The notes: generated by a model from the letters alone, not told the origin. Positions 36,425 to 47,995 are shown, numbered from the stretch's first letter. The stretch: 64,000 nt of DNA from Leptoclinus maculatus (GCA_032191485.1 JAVDOI010000171.1:5001-69000), one strand, 5' to 3'. Numbers and translations are program-made.

Positions 36425-37879
36425 ATGAGGACATCTTGAATTATATGTTGTCCTGGATAGGTACATCCCAGCATAGACAATGCTGCATTACACCACGATA
36501 CACCCTAATAGTTCAGCAAATTAGTGGAGCACACACACATTTGCAAACACCAGTTCAATTTCTTTTAGTCAAAACACCAGTATAGGGTTTGTTGTTTGAA
36601 TACAGCACTTGTTCATGTGATCAGAAGTCCATACATGTATCTCAGTGCGTGTAATTAAAGACAAATACTGTTCCTTCAATCCCAAACTCAGTCCACAGGA
36701 AAAACTAAACTAATCTCTCCAACAGTTCAGTTTAGTTCACAAAATTCACACATTTAAAGTAACCGCTCTGATGCAAGACAAGTTGCAAAATAAAGTTCAT
36801 CCCTCGCAGTGAAGAGGATCAGCAACACACCCAGTCAGTCATCCTGCATCATTCTGATCCAGCCCGACTTTTCAGAAAACAGTTTCCAGGAGTTTGACGA
36901 TTCTTGGAAGTTTGTGTTCGAGGGATTAAGCTCGAATCACATTTGAGAGAAAGTAGACTGCGCCCTCTATCAAATTAAAGCACCAAGGAGGGCGTCAGTT
37001 GCACAGAATAGTGAATAGCTGAATCACACAAGGGAAGCTAAATATGACATGTAGCCAGGGAAAATAAGAAGAGAGGAAGTGCTGGAAGAGAGAATGAAAA
37101 TGTAGCATTCATATCAAGGTTATAAAAGAATGGCCCTATTATTTACATTTTTATTTGGGAATCAACTTGAGTACTCTTTCACTCTTCCACACTTACAGTA
37201 AACTTGTCAGCTGGGATTTCATCCCAACCCGAGTTGGTTAACATGAGACCTGAGCAGAATAGCTCATGGCATTTGAATCTACAAAAATATTGTTATCAAG
37301 TCCTGTAAAATTAGACTGCATGTAAAAACAATGTTATTTATTGTCAGTTTATGCCAATATTTTTCACTGCTAATCTTCCTTTTAGTTCCAGTTTTAGTTT
37401 AGGATAATAACCGTTTTTCAGATTCATGGGTAAGTCTGAAAATTCGTTGATTTCAAAGGAATTCAAGAAAAATTAGGGAACTTTACAAATGAGTCGCAAA
37501 ATGCATTGGAATGTGTTTGATAACGTTTTTGCATTTGTTTCCAGATAAAAAACAATTTTAGGCAAAAAAACCCAACTTCTCCTAACTTTCCTCACTCTTC
37601 CCTGTCTGACAGAAAAAAAAACAGAATTGTTTTTGGGGGGGAAAAGGAGGAAGAAGTGAGGGAGGAAGAGATGAGGTGGAAAGTCCCTCCATGGATCCAG
37701 GTCAGTTAGTTCCACATGTCCATCTGTCTGACTGTCTGACTCACACTGCTATCATACAGCCCAGACACAAGTCAGATGATACACATGGCCAGTGAAATAT
37801 ATGTAAAATATTCATCAGCAATAGATATATGTACTGAGAAATGTTTGCTTGAGTTTACTGGAAATGGTGGCATCTGTAG

Positions 37880-38075
37880 CAGACGTCTACCCTGAACATA
37901 ACTTGGTTATGCATGGCTTCTCCTACCGCTGCCATGCTGACGACACCCAACTATTCATGTCATTCCCCTGGTCCGACACCTGAACAATACCGAGCTTGCC
38001 TGTGCCGAGACCTGTCTTTCCAATCGGTTTTAATCCCCAACTCGTCAAACTCGGACGCTTGGACAGGACCCATTG
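37880..38075 (+). mobile_element. L2-like LINE fragment, part 1
   Basis: Near 37925-37980 the plus strand reads YRCHADDTQLFMSFPWSDT, which is the reverse transcriptase catalytic motif with Tyr changed to His (HADD at 37933-37944). Stops follow soon after. The downstream remainder is at 38460-39060, beyond an inserted family A repeat. Confidence 0.6.
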
Positions 38076-38300
38076 ACCCACTTAAGTTTAGGCAACAAAA
38101 CTACTTGGTTAGGTTTGGTAAAAGATTGTGGTTTGGGTTCAAATAAATACGCCTTTAACGTAACTTCAGTTATAGTAAGTTAAGTACTTAACATCATTTA
38201 AAGTCAACGTTGACTTTAGGTTTCAAACGGGACACAACCAGAAGTCCTCCTGAGTAAAAGTCCTGTGTTTGTTTGTCCTATCCATCTACCTCATCCTCCT
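38075..38300 (+). mobile_element. Interspersed repeat family A, most complete copy
   Basis: In order it shows TTTAGGCAACAAAACTACTT, GGTTAGGTTTGGTAAAAGA, TTGTGGTTTGGG, AATAAATACG...GTAACTTCAG, AAAGTCAACGTTGACTTTAGG, TTTCAAACGGGACACA and AAAAGTCCTGTGTTTGTT. Parts recur at 12160-12420, 15470-15560, 21370-21520 and 60100-60260. It is non-coding and lies between two parts of the same LINE, so it probably inserted into it. Confidence 0.7.
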
Positions 38301-38459
38301 CTCTATGCAGACATTGCCACCTTGGTCACCTGACTTCCGTAACAGATGCTATAAGCTAATATTGCCGTAGATGGGTTAATATTGTAGTTACTTGAAAGCC
38401 CGGAGTGACACTATCAGACACCGAGGGCCGTGACAAAATGTAATTATTTGACACCCTGC

Positions 38460-39060
38460 GAATGATAGCAGGCTGGTCCATCACCACTGACTACTGTGGT
38501 ATTGCAAAATCGGACACCTTTGAGTGCATATGACCCTGGACAACAAACAGTTGTTATAAACAACTAGTAGCCAGCTCCTGTTGATTGCATCCTGTGCAAC
38601 ACAAGCAGTATCTACCCCTCTTTCCTCACTAGGGAGACAGAAAGTGGTGTTCATACAGGCCCTTGTTATCTCCGTCATGGACTACTGCAACTCCCTCCTT
38701 GCCGGAGTCCCTGCGTCTTCCACCAAACCTCTGCAGATAGTCCAGAAAAATGCTGCCCATGTTGTGTTCAACCTCAGCAAGTTATCATGCACAAGCTCAT
38801 ATCCAGTTCAAGTCTCTGGTGCTGGTCTAAAGGGCAGTTAAGAGAACTACTTCTTATTACGAAAACCATTGTTAAACCCTACGCTTTCATGTGGCCGTTG
38901 TGTTCCTCTGAATCATACCAAGGACCCCGCGGTTGAAAGGTTGTTGTGTCTATATTGTTACCCAAAGACTCACTGTCTAAAGACCTGTTCTAACCTCAAC
39001 CATTCAAGGTCAATGCCGGACCTTAACCATCTCGCGATGGTTTTGGGTTACCTTTAAGAC
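38460..39060 (+). mobile_element. L2-like LINE fragment, part 2
   Basis: The plus-strand frame near 38640-38800 reads FIQALVISVMDYCNSLLAGV and KPLQIVQKNAAHVVFNLSK. This corresponds to the conserved VISRLDYCNSLLAG...LQxVQNAAARLVF region downstream of the catalytic site in fish L2-like LINEs. The following bases still resemble HIQFKSLVLV from the usual LHWLP...RIxFKTLxL region, but frameshifts and stops are frequent. The copy is older and more decayed than the minus-strand LINE at 33459-34690. Confidence 0.7.
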
Positions 39061-39782
39061 ACAACCTTTTGTCAAGGTGAAGACAACAGAGGAGAAGCGG
39101 TGCTGGGTATTTGTGGTCATCACATACAGCTGCTCTTTGGATCTTTAGGTGTACCGTGCTTTTTAAATCATGTTGAGGGCTCATTGCATGGGTGGAATAT
39201 GGTGCATTTCTTGTTTTTAGAGTGAAAGGTCAAACAGGTAAGTTATCTCTCCATCGGACATTTCCCTTTAGGTGAAACTTCAAGATAAATAAGCAGACTT
39301 TCCAGGTTTAGAAAACACGACAGACATGTCCAGAATCAACGTTTCATAGACACGTGAAGTGGAAAAGATGAGTTGCTGTTGGTGTGACACATGTTTTGTA
39401 ACCAACACACCCTGTTCTGTAAAAAGGTGCAGCAGTTGTGACATTTTTTGTTGTTGTTTTTAGTTGAAGCATAACAATGTTTATTTCATTTTTCATATGT
39501 ATTATTTCAAGAGAAATTCACAGTATTGTAGTGTGTGAATTCAGTATTCAGACAATTGTGACACATTTTTAAGAAAGTAATATTTAGTGAAACAGGACTT
39601 CTTTTTTAAATCAGACCGTCATCTGTGGCTGTACGCTGAATATCTATTTTTTAAGATTAGGGGACTGAAACATCTGGTAGAAGTGATCAGCTGTGGTTTT
39701 GGGTTGTTCAGAGTTCTTGTAAATTAGCTTTATTTTCCCAAAAGGAGCTCTTTTAAAAAACAGTGAGTTGCACCCACACATT

Positions 39783-39821
39783 GTGTGTGTGTGTGTGTTT
39801 CTGTATGTGTGCAGATAGGCC

Positions 39822-39862
<41 letters not shown>

Positions 39863-39960
39863 GTGCGTGCAGATAGGCCTTTGTGTGTGTGTGTGTGTGT
39901 GTGTGTTTCTGTGTGTGTGCAGATAGGCCTTTGTGTGTGTGTGTGCGTGCAGACTTGTTT
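39783..39960 (+). repeat. (TG)n array with a repeated GCAGATAGGCCTTTG insert
   Basis: GCAGATAGGCCTTTG occurs at 39811, 39869 and 39919 between (GT)n runs, and a variant GCAGACTTG follows at 39949. The unit is about 50-58 bp, so this is a minisatellite built on a microsatellite. Confidence 0.85.
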
Positions 39961-40206
39961 TGTGTTTGTAGATGTCTGTTATGTTGTTGGGTTTCTGTGT
40001 GTAGATCAGGTTATGTGTGTGTGCGCACAGACATGTGTTTGTCTGTGGTTTTTCTGACTGTGTGGGCTTCACTCTGCTGCAAGTGATTGTTGCACATGAT
40101 CTATGACGGTAACGTCAACCTCGCCTCTCTCTCTCCCTCTCGCTCTCTCTCATTAAGGGTGCGTTTGTTTCAGGGTGTCTTTCATTTTGGTTATGCTTTT
40201 ACTCAC

Positions 40207-40307
40207 CGGCTCTGATCGGACCAGAACATTTTCTCCTGTTTCGTTAACAGTCTGTGTGATGAAGTGCTCAAGAGCTTTGCCTTCATCTCCCCAAATTAGC
40301 AATAAAC
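40207..40307 (-). other. Candidate internal exon (unidentified), 101 nt
   Basis: On the minus strand an acceptor (TATGATTGTTGCAG) precedes the block and a strong donor (GAGCCG|GTGAGTAAAA) follows it. One frame is open throughout: two bases completing a codon, then 33 codons that include LLLIWGDEGKALEHFI and TVNETGENVLVRSEP. The amino acid mix is balanced and not repeat-derived, which makes it the most protein-like exon candidate here. I cannot name a family. The acceptor's pyrimidine tract is only moderate. A search against fish proteomes would settle it. Confidence 0.35.
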
Positions 40308-40484
40308 CTGCAACAATCATAGATGGTTTAAAATACACAATGTGTATGCTTTGTATGTAATCTTTGAGTCATCTTATATGACAACGCACACTTTCAAACA
40401 CATTTAATAAGATTATACTGGCGTAACACAAGTTACCATGGCCATGGACATCAAATAAAAGAAGGCTGGTCATCGTGGACGATG

Positions 40485-40658
40485 TTAAGAAGGCGAGGAG
40501 CCAACGCGGCGGCGGAGGACCCGGTGTGTTATTGATGTGTCGAGTCCCGAGAAATTGATGCTGCGCTTAGTCGACAGCTGTGGTCCCAAACGGACATAAT
40601 TAATAGAGACGGGTAGAGGGAAGAGGAGGCCTCTGATCCTGTTGGTCAGAGAGTATCT
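40485..40658 (-). other. Candidate terminal exon (unidentified)
   Basis: A strong minus-strand acceptor (GCTCTCCTCTTCTTTGACGCACAG) is followed by 57 open codons to a TAA at 40485-40487. The peptide contains RYSLTNRIRGLLFPLPVS and THRVLRRRVGSSPS. It lies 178 bp upstream, in transcription sense, of the candidate exon at 40207-40307. If this is a last exon the two cannot be in one transcript. Family unknown. Confidence 0.2.
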
Positions 40659-40964
40659 CTGTGCGTCAAAGAAGAGGAGAGCAATGCACATTTGTTGTGA
40701 TTATTGTTGCTCTAAAATGTATTTGCGTTGTCTTAAGACTTGTTCTATAATTTCTTCAAACCTGGAAGAAAAAGATCGTTGCTTTCAGTGAAAGTAACGA
40801 TTTGTGATTTGGATGATGAAGACACTTCATTGGTCGTAAACTGAATTGCTTGTTGACTCCGGGGAAGTGAAGAGTTTGGTTGTAACGTTAGTATATCCAG
40901 CAGCACAACATGCCCTGGAGCCTCGCTTCTGCACAGAGCAATCTTTGCTTGTATGTTCAAAGTG

Positions 40965-41110
40965 TATTAATATTGAACGTGTCACGTGTCCAAATTGCAA
41001 CCTCTGCACTTCCTAGTGCTTCCAAGCTTCCAGCTCCCAAGTGTGAAGTAGATCAGATGAGCGATTCTCGAGATATGAGAAGGACACACAGACAGGTAGA
41101 CGGAGATAAT
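40965..41110 (+). mobile_element. Probable interspersed-repeat fragment
   Basis: The string AAGTGTGAAGTAGATCAGATG, then AGCGATTCTCGAGATATGAGA followed by ACACACAGACAG, resembles the 3' part of a common fish interspersed repeat that ends in GACAGACAGA words. No second copy in the window confirms it. Confidence 0.35.
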
Positions 41111-41356
41111 TTGCTTTATATCGTTTTTACTGGCGTGTGTGTGTTTTATGTGAGCTTGCAGCGTTTCTTGTAACTTATTTCTCACATGCCTCCACAGTGA
41201 ACAGACGATCAAACAATTGAGTAGATCCTTGTAGAATTGATGTAAATGGAGGCTGTGTTTAACAACAGCAAAACTATATCGGGAATCTGTTAACAAATTC
41301 TCAGCATGATCCAGTCGTATGCTCAATACTTCCCAAAATCCTACCATTTAAAAGAC

Positions 41357-41610
41357 TCCCTCCACTCCGGTCTCATGCACGTTCTCCCTCCACTCCGGTC
41401 TCATGCACGTTCTCCCTCCACTCCGGTCTCATGCACGTCTCCCTCCACTCCGGTCTCATGCACGTCTCCCTCCACTCCGGTCTCATGCACGTTCTCCCTC
41501 CACTCCGGTCTCATGCACGTTCTCCCTCCATTCCGGTCTCATGCACGTCTCCCTCCACTCCGGTCTCATGCACGTTCTCCCTCCACTCCGGTCTCATGCA
41601 CGTTCTCCCA
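41357..41610 (+). repeat. Minisatellite, nine units of 27/28 bp
   Basis: Nine copies of a unit with core CTCCGGTCTCATGCACG. Units ending CACGTTCT are 28 bp and units ending CACGTCT are 27 bp. One unit has CATTCCGG in place of CACTCCGG. Mixed unit lengths shift the frame between copies, so the open frames over this stretch are artefacts. Confidence 0.95.
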
Positions 41611-41619
41611 ACTCTTAAT

Positions 41620-44200
41620 AAATTGTTAACTGTTTTTTTTGGATGTCTAAAGAGTAAAGCCGTTTTCCTAACATGGAAAGCAGACATTTTTATTATCTTT
41701 TCTCCTCAACAACTTCAAATTGGTTCTCTGGGTTTTATTGAGAGCAGGTTTAATCAAATTGAATTATTGTTTTGTTCATAAAAGATGATAATTGAATGAT
41801 ACTATGGTGTGTTAAATGATGTGAACAAGACATTCATGTTATTTCTGTGCATATTTAACTTCGTTTACCTTGTTTAACTTATGTTAATGCAACGGTATTC
41901 GATCAAGACTTTTCATGTTTAGTGTTGCAGAAATGTTAGTTGGTCCAATAAGCAACTTTCATTGAAAGGAACGGGGCGCTATGTTCTATCTAATTAAAGT
42001 CTTCAAGTCTGTGCTCAACTCAGTGTCAGTTAGTTTAAAGTATGTAATAGGAGGTTCACTTTACTGATTCTAGGTTTCGCTTCTTGTTGTTTTGTTGTTG
42101 ATTTTAACATCTGTACTCAAAACAGCAGTTGTTAATGTTTTTTTGTTTGGAAAATTAGTGCAGTGAGTTATTGGTAAAAATCTGCAAAAGTTGTGACATT
42201 TCTTGTGTTTTCATTCCACCGTTGTATTAATTGTTTTTAAAGGGACGGATGCCCGCACAGTGTGTGGTACGTTTGTGTGTTCGGCCTGTCTTTGCCTGTC
42301 TGTCCGTATCTGTTTTTCTCTCTTGTGTTTGTAACGTCAACACACACCTACTCAGGGTGTGTTAATGTCTGTCCTCGCTCATATGTGTGTTTGTCAGTAT
42401 ATATGTGTGTGTGTGTGTGTGTGTGCAGGCTGGTGAGCAGGTTATTAGTGCGGGAATCCCTCCTGCTTTCGATTGTGTCTGTCTGAGAACTTGACTCACG
42501 TACGCGGCTAATCGCTGCGGCATTAACTGAGATCAGTCCTCATTGTTGCTCCTGTTGGGTAACAGGCGGTGGTTTTGATAGGGAAAGGAGAGGCATCGAG
42601 ACAGTCGGCTGTGGTCACAGAATATTTATTATTTTGAACCTGTCTGGCTCACGTCTCATTGTTTCCAAATGAGACCGCAGACTTGCTCCGTTGCCAAAAC
42701 GACATTCGAGCGATGGGTGTTGTCACCGCGGTCAAAACAAGTCAATAATCAAAACCTAATGGAGAGATCATTGTTTCAATTAATTTACTTAACAGACCCA
42801 GAAAACCCACTAACTATCTTTCATATTCTCATGGTTAAGTTTTGACAGTAGACATGGTTTTAAATATTTCAGGCTTAGAGCTGCCGTTGTGCACTGACGT
42901 TCATCATTAGAGAGAAATCCATGTTAAAAGAAACAGAGGAGGAAATGTCTATACAAAGTAGCAGACAATCAGATCAGAATACATTTTTATCAAAAATAAT
43001 GAACAATACCCCTAAAATTGTGACTTCACTTTCTTTGTTCAAAGGTTTGAAAGTCAAGTCAAAGTTGAGTCAAAATAATAAAATAAAAAATAGCATCGGT
43101 TTGAGTGAAGTTGGGTTCTGATTGGTTACATGCATCACCAAAAACGCACTGGAGAACATGAAACTAAACCTGCTTGTGTCTTTCACATCAAAGCCTTAAT
43201 ACTGAAGTAACCCTTCTACGATATGGAGTGACTGACAATAAATGATACTTGGAACTTGACTTAATGATGATTTGTGACTTGCATTATTTAAGCTGTGACG
43301 AGCACTAAATGAGCTTAAAGGAGGTACAACTGGACACAGGTGTGCAGTGCTTCAGTATAAACTGGGAGGCAGTTAAGGTTTTCCCTGTTTGGGGAAAAAG
43401 GAAACCTTTCTTATACAACCTTAAATCACAAGGGGAAGTTTTAGAAGACATAAATGTGGGATTTCCCCCCATTATTCTGATCTACTGATCCTTCAGAGGA
43501 ACTGAAAGGATTACAGGCATTCTGTGTAAAACTCTCGGATGAAGATGAGCAGCGATGCGTGTTGCTCAGTGGTTTGTTTGTGTTTTCGGATGGATGCTGT
43601 TTTGTATCTTATAGCAACAGAAGGGATTTCATTGGTTCGATGACGAAGGCGCGGGTGGTGGTGGTGGGGGGGGGGGGGGAGGGGGGGCTCTACCTGAGCT
43701 GAAGTTCTAAGGACAACCCACAGTGTAGTTTGTGCTTTCAGAGGATTAACGCAGCCTTAATACACCTTCCACACCCAAACGCAGAGCAGGGTTCACCTCA
43801 GCATCGCTCAAGATTCTGCAGGGGGAGGGGGGGGGGGGGGGGGTTCTGTGTCTTGTCTTTTTTTTTTTTTTTTGTAATTGGTCTGTCCACATATGTTCTT
43901 AAACTTTAGCTAATTTTGAATACAAACACGAAACACATCCGTTTGTTTATTTCTCATCTGTATGTTTCATCTGAATTTTTACTAAACTTTGCTCAAACAA
44001 GATTGGGACTAAATGTTAAGACATCTTTCAATCACCAATTCTTTGATAACTGAGAGACAAGCGGGACAAGTTACAGGTCAGAAGTGTGAACATCATATGG
44101 AAAGATTATGGAAAGACATCATTGTCAGTGAGTACAACTGAATCAATGACGAGGACATGTATTGTTTGTTTTTTAAACTCATATTTTAAAGATGCATAAT
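41620..44200. other. No gene seen; unique AT-rich sequence with G-rich spots
   Basis: Only a short TG run (42403-42426) and the G runs near 43.66 and 43.83 kb stand out. No coding or mobile-element signature is visible. Confidence 0.5.
43666..43687 (+). repeat. Poly-G run with one A
   Basis: Fourteen G, an A, then seven G. A second G run lies at about 43822-43842, directly before a poly-T run. Confidence 0.9.
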
Positions 44201-44319
44201 ATGAGAAAGGAAGCATTTCTACTGTCTCTCAAGATGGCGATGCCTGAGCCGGCGGCTCATGGCTAACGCTGCTAAAGACGCTAACAGCTCAAAGTGCTGA
44301 GAAAGCTAACAGTGTTTAC

Positions 44320-44388
44320 CTGAGGGGGAACCGGAGGGTTATGAGCTGTAACCTCCGTATGAGCGTAGTGCAGAGCTGCAGCCGTGCA
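44320..44388 (-). other. Candidate internal exon (unidentified), 69 nt
   Basis: On the minus strand a good donor (CCCTCAG|GTAAACAC) ends a 69-nt block that is open in frame and reads AALHYAHTEVTAHNPPVPPQ. The acceptor (CCACTGGTTAG) is weak. A longer overlapping minus-strand frame runs on to 44578. Family unknown. Confidence 0.15.
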
Positions 44389-44584
44389 CTAACCAGTGGG
44401 ACACGCTCACATGCACTAACATGCCCCCCCGTCTCTGTGTTTGGTCTTCCTGGTCCGTCCTTTCATCCGTCAGAGAACGAGGGGCGAAGGCCTGTTTGAA
44501 GTTGGCGTCGGTCCCAAAACCAGTGGGCACACCTGGAGGCCAAATTGGCGGTGTTGTCTTCCAATGACACAAAAACAAACTCTA

Positions 44585-44587
<3 letters not shown>

Positions 44588-44629
<42 letters not shown>
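44588..44629 (+). repeat. (AC)n microsatellite
   Basis: A perfect AC run of about 42 bp. Confidence 0.95.
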
Positions 44630-44632
<3 letters not shown>

Positions 44633-44814
44633 GAAGTCCCCTCCTCATTTTCTCGCACACACACATTTCCATCCTCACATCAAAGTGTCATGACTACAGG
44701 GCTCGGAAAGACTAAATACAGTTTACCTTCGACTCTGACGGATCGGCTTCCTCTGCACTCACACACCACTAGAAACACACACAAACTCACGCACACTCAC
44801 ACAACATTGCACCT

Positions 44815-44965
44815 CTGTCTTTGTGAGGACGCTCATTGACAGAATGCATTCCCTAAAACCGTTTACCCTAAAACCAAGTCTGAACCCTCAAACGGGCCTT
44901 TGAAAGGTCTCAAAGTGGTCCTCACAAAGATACTTGTACAAGTACACACACACATACATACAGCA
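44815..44965 (+). repeat. Microsatellite-associated repeat (GTCTTTGTGAGGACC type), copy 2
   Basis: CTTTGTGAGGACGCTCATTG, then ACCCTAAAACC, TGAACCCTCAAACGGGCC, and GTGGTCCTCACAAAGATAC TTGTACAAGTACACACA. The copy is bounded by GTGAGGAC and its reverse complement GTCCTCAC, so it has hairpin potential over about 110 bp. Confidence 0.6.
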
Positions 44966-45174
44966 TGCCAATACTCAAATAAACCTTTTTTTAAGAGGTT
45001 GTGGTCATTTCATGGATTTCTGCGAGAAACAGTTAATCAGTTCTTTGTTGGGAGTGTTTGTTCTTGTCTCTGTGTCTCCTTAAACATATTCACAGCGAGG
45101 TGTCCAGTTCCTCTGGTGGGGGTCAGGAGTCACTGAGTGGGTGTTACGTGCTGCTATACCATGACTCCCCTAAC

Positions 45175-45192
45175 AGCTTACCTGTGTTTACA

Positions 45193-45235
<43 letters not shown>

Positions 45236-45290
45236 AGTGCTCAGCTTACCAGTGTTTAGATGTGTGTGTGTGTGTGTGTGTGTGTGTAAT
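45175..45290 (+). repeat. Tandem duplication around two (TG)n runs
   Basis: CAGCTTACCTGTGTTTACATGTG (45174-45196) and CAGCTTACCAGTGTTTAGATGTG (45242-45264) are each followed by a TG run. The unit is about 68 bp. Confidence 0.8.
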
Positions 45291-46084
45291 CCTCCACTTT
45301 GCAAACACAAACAGTGAGACACACCAAGGTAGGGTTAGGATTCAAACAACTTTAAATTTCCATTATATGATGATTTGCTCCAGAGGAACAATCGTCAGTC
45401 TGTCAATATTCACTGTGTTTATTATGTTCATGTCTTCTGTCTGACACAGTAGAGTCTGCTTCACTGAACAGATATATATAGATCCCATAACAGTTTTTCC
45501 TGCGTCTATTGTGTCAGTTCTCTTTTGTGTCGCTGTCCCTGAATGCGTCAGCCCACCACGTCACATGACACGAACCCGATGAACCTGCACAGAGTGAGGC
45601 CGACTCTGTTCCTGATTCAGAAAAATCATCTTCTCTGAACATGTGAAGATAATAAATGTGTCCCGGAGAAGATGGCAGTGAAATTATGTCACATTAATGA
45701 TGAGGAAATGAAGCAGGTTTTCAATTACACAACCGACGACATCAGTCATCAGTGAGCTCTCACAGGGTTTCACCACAAAATCACAAGTTCAAATCAAACT
45801 CATGACCTCACATGTCAGATGTTATCCCTCGCTCCGTTTCCCATCAGCCCCCATCTTTCTCCACCATATCCACATGTTGCACGTGCAAAACAGTCTGCTC
45901 AACAGCCTCTGCATCCAGCATTGATACTCATAATGATAATCAGGACTTGATTTATGTAGCACTATTCAAAGTGCTTTACGTTAAAGTAATAGGACAATGT
46001 AAAGATCAGGTGTAGCTAAAGTAAATTATTAACGAATTGACTAATGTTGGTGTATTGTAGCTCTGCTTTTTTTTTGTGTAAAAA

Positions 46085-46235
46085 AAATGATATATATATA
46101 TATATATACTGTATATATATTACTATTCATAAATAATACAAATAAAATGAAATAATATAAAAAGTATTATTTTGTAAATTTTGTATGTATATAAATTTTA
46201 AATAAAATATTTATATATATATATATATATAGACA
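46085..46235 (+). repeat. (AT)n-rich tract
   Basis: Several TATATA runs (46090-46108, 46112-46120, 46213-46231) within AT-rich DNA. Confidence 0.9.
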
Positions 46236-46724
46236 TATTAAAATAATAAACCGACAGGACAGGCCTCCACAGCACATTAATGCATCCTTTACTCTTGTTC
46301 TTCGCGTGTGCGAAAAAAGCAAAAAACTACAGGACCCCAGCTGTGTCAGGAAATGACTGAGCCTTTATTTTTTTATACAAACAAATACATATTTTTGAAA
46401 CCTGTATTTCAAGGTTTACATATTCAGATTGGATGGGCTTGCGGCTGGGAGACACAGACAGGAAAGGGAAGTTGGAAAGTACACAAAATCAGGTTCAATG
46501 AACGAGCGATGAAACGATCCGTTCTCAGTCGAAGCAGACGGATAGACATCCAACATGGCTGCCAGATGGGATGTTACATCACATGAAAGATACAAAAGTA
46601 AAGTAATATACTTTACTTTTTTTCAAGTAAGTCATATGTTGTTTCGGGTCAAATGTCAGGGTGAATTTCCAAATGTGTCATGAGACCAATCGCTCTCACC
46701 ATACACGAGATGTTTTTGTCTGGC

Positions 46725-46766
<42 letters not shown>

Positions 46767-46891
46767 GGAGCAGACCGCGCTCTAGGAAATGGTTAGCTGG
46801 CTGACTTTTATTTTGTAAACATGTTGACGTTCCACCAGCCAATCAGAGCGCAGGTCTATCACACGCAGACGCAGGTGGTTGCGTGCTGTAG

Positions 46892-46893
<2 letters not shown>

Positions 46894-46940
<47 letters not shown>
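46894..46940 (+). repeat. (AC)n microsatellite
   Basis: A perfect AC run of about 47 bp. Confidence 0.95.
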
Positions 46941-46943
<3 letters not shown>

Positions 46944-47050
46944 TACACGTGTGCAGACGCAAAAGAATTGTACATAGCCTACATACCTGGCTGTAAGGTT
47001 CCTGCATTTAACACACACACCTTGAACTCTCGCTCTCTCTCTCTCTTTTG

Positions 47051-47054
<4 letters not shown>

Positions 47055-47109
<55 letters not shown>
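47055..47109 (+). repeat. (CA)n microsatellite
   Basis: A perfect CA run of about 55 bp just after a short (CT)n run. Confidence 0.95.
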
Positions 47110-47110
<1 letters not shown>

Positions 47111-47269
47111 AGAATAGTTAGCCACCGGTTGTTCCCAGAAACAAACTCCATCACAAAGAGATGACAGACGAGGCCCTCAGGACACACAACACACATCTTC
47201 TGTAACTGTACCTACACGACAGACAAACTACTGCTTTCAGTGATGCATTCATCTTAAATACATCTGCAA

Positions 47270-47660
47270 CACAGGTTTGTCCTCACATGACTTTCTCAAG
47301 CTGCTAATTATCACATTGAATCGCACTGTTTCCCCTTTTTCTCTCTCTCTCTCTCCAATAATCAGCACTGTGATTTTCAGACACAGTGAGAGGCGTCTCA
47401 AGTAATTACCAATAACATAAATGATTATTTCATCAAGCTCCAGAGATTTATTCATCTCCTTTAAAAAAGGTGTAAGACCAAAACATGCCACACTTTTTAT
47501 TTCTTTTTTTTGTGACACAGAAGTTCCAGATATGCAGCAAATGTTTCACTTCATTGAAAGCAAACAATACTTTTCATCTCATCAGCCTCATTAAGAGCAC
47601 TGCAGTGTCTCGTCATCTCTTATGCACAAACATTATTAGATTATTTTTAATGCAAGAATG
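47270..47660 (+). other. Unique AT-rich block, no gene seen
   Basis: The block has several homeodomain-like cores (TAATTA-type words at 47305-47311 and 47400-47408) and ATTTATTCATCTCCTTTAAA. It holds no transposon signature and no coding frame I would defend. It has the texture of a conserved non-coding element, but conservation cannot be judged from one sequence. Confidence 0.2.
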
Positions 47661-47798
47661 AAAACAAAGAGACGGTTTCAAGTTATTGAGGAGATTCTTC
47701 TCATGTCAGATCAGTCAACAACAATGTTTATCTCACACAACGTCGGGTCAAAGAGGGAACAAAGAAGATCAGAGCAGCACTCCTTGTCACCTGTTAAG

Positions 47799-47833
<35 letters not shown>

Positions 47834-47995
47834 TGTGTGTGTGTGTGTGTGTGTGAATCCATCCACGCCAAAGGGCCGTCCTACTTTACCTGTAGATTAC
47901 AGGTATCGGTGTGTGTCTGCGTCATAACAAACAGCACATCGGTGTGTCATGTGACAGTACAGTACCATTGGCTCTCATTGACACCAAGCATTAGG

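Noticed and set aside
41306..41781. Overlapping plus-strand frames of about 70-116 codons with SHARSPSTPVSCT-like repeats
   Set aside because: They follow the 27/28-bp minisatellite in three frames, and the one-base unit differences shift the frame.
44441..44578. Overlapping open frames on both strands (plus-strand LASVPKPVGTPGGQIGG; minus-strand GFGTDANFKQAFAPRSL)
   Set aside because: Frames are open on both strands and in more than one phase. No donor completes an exon and no family is recognised.
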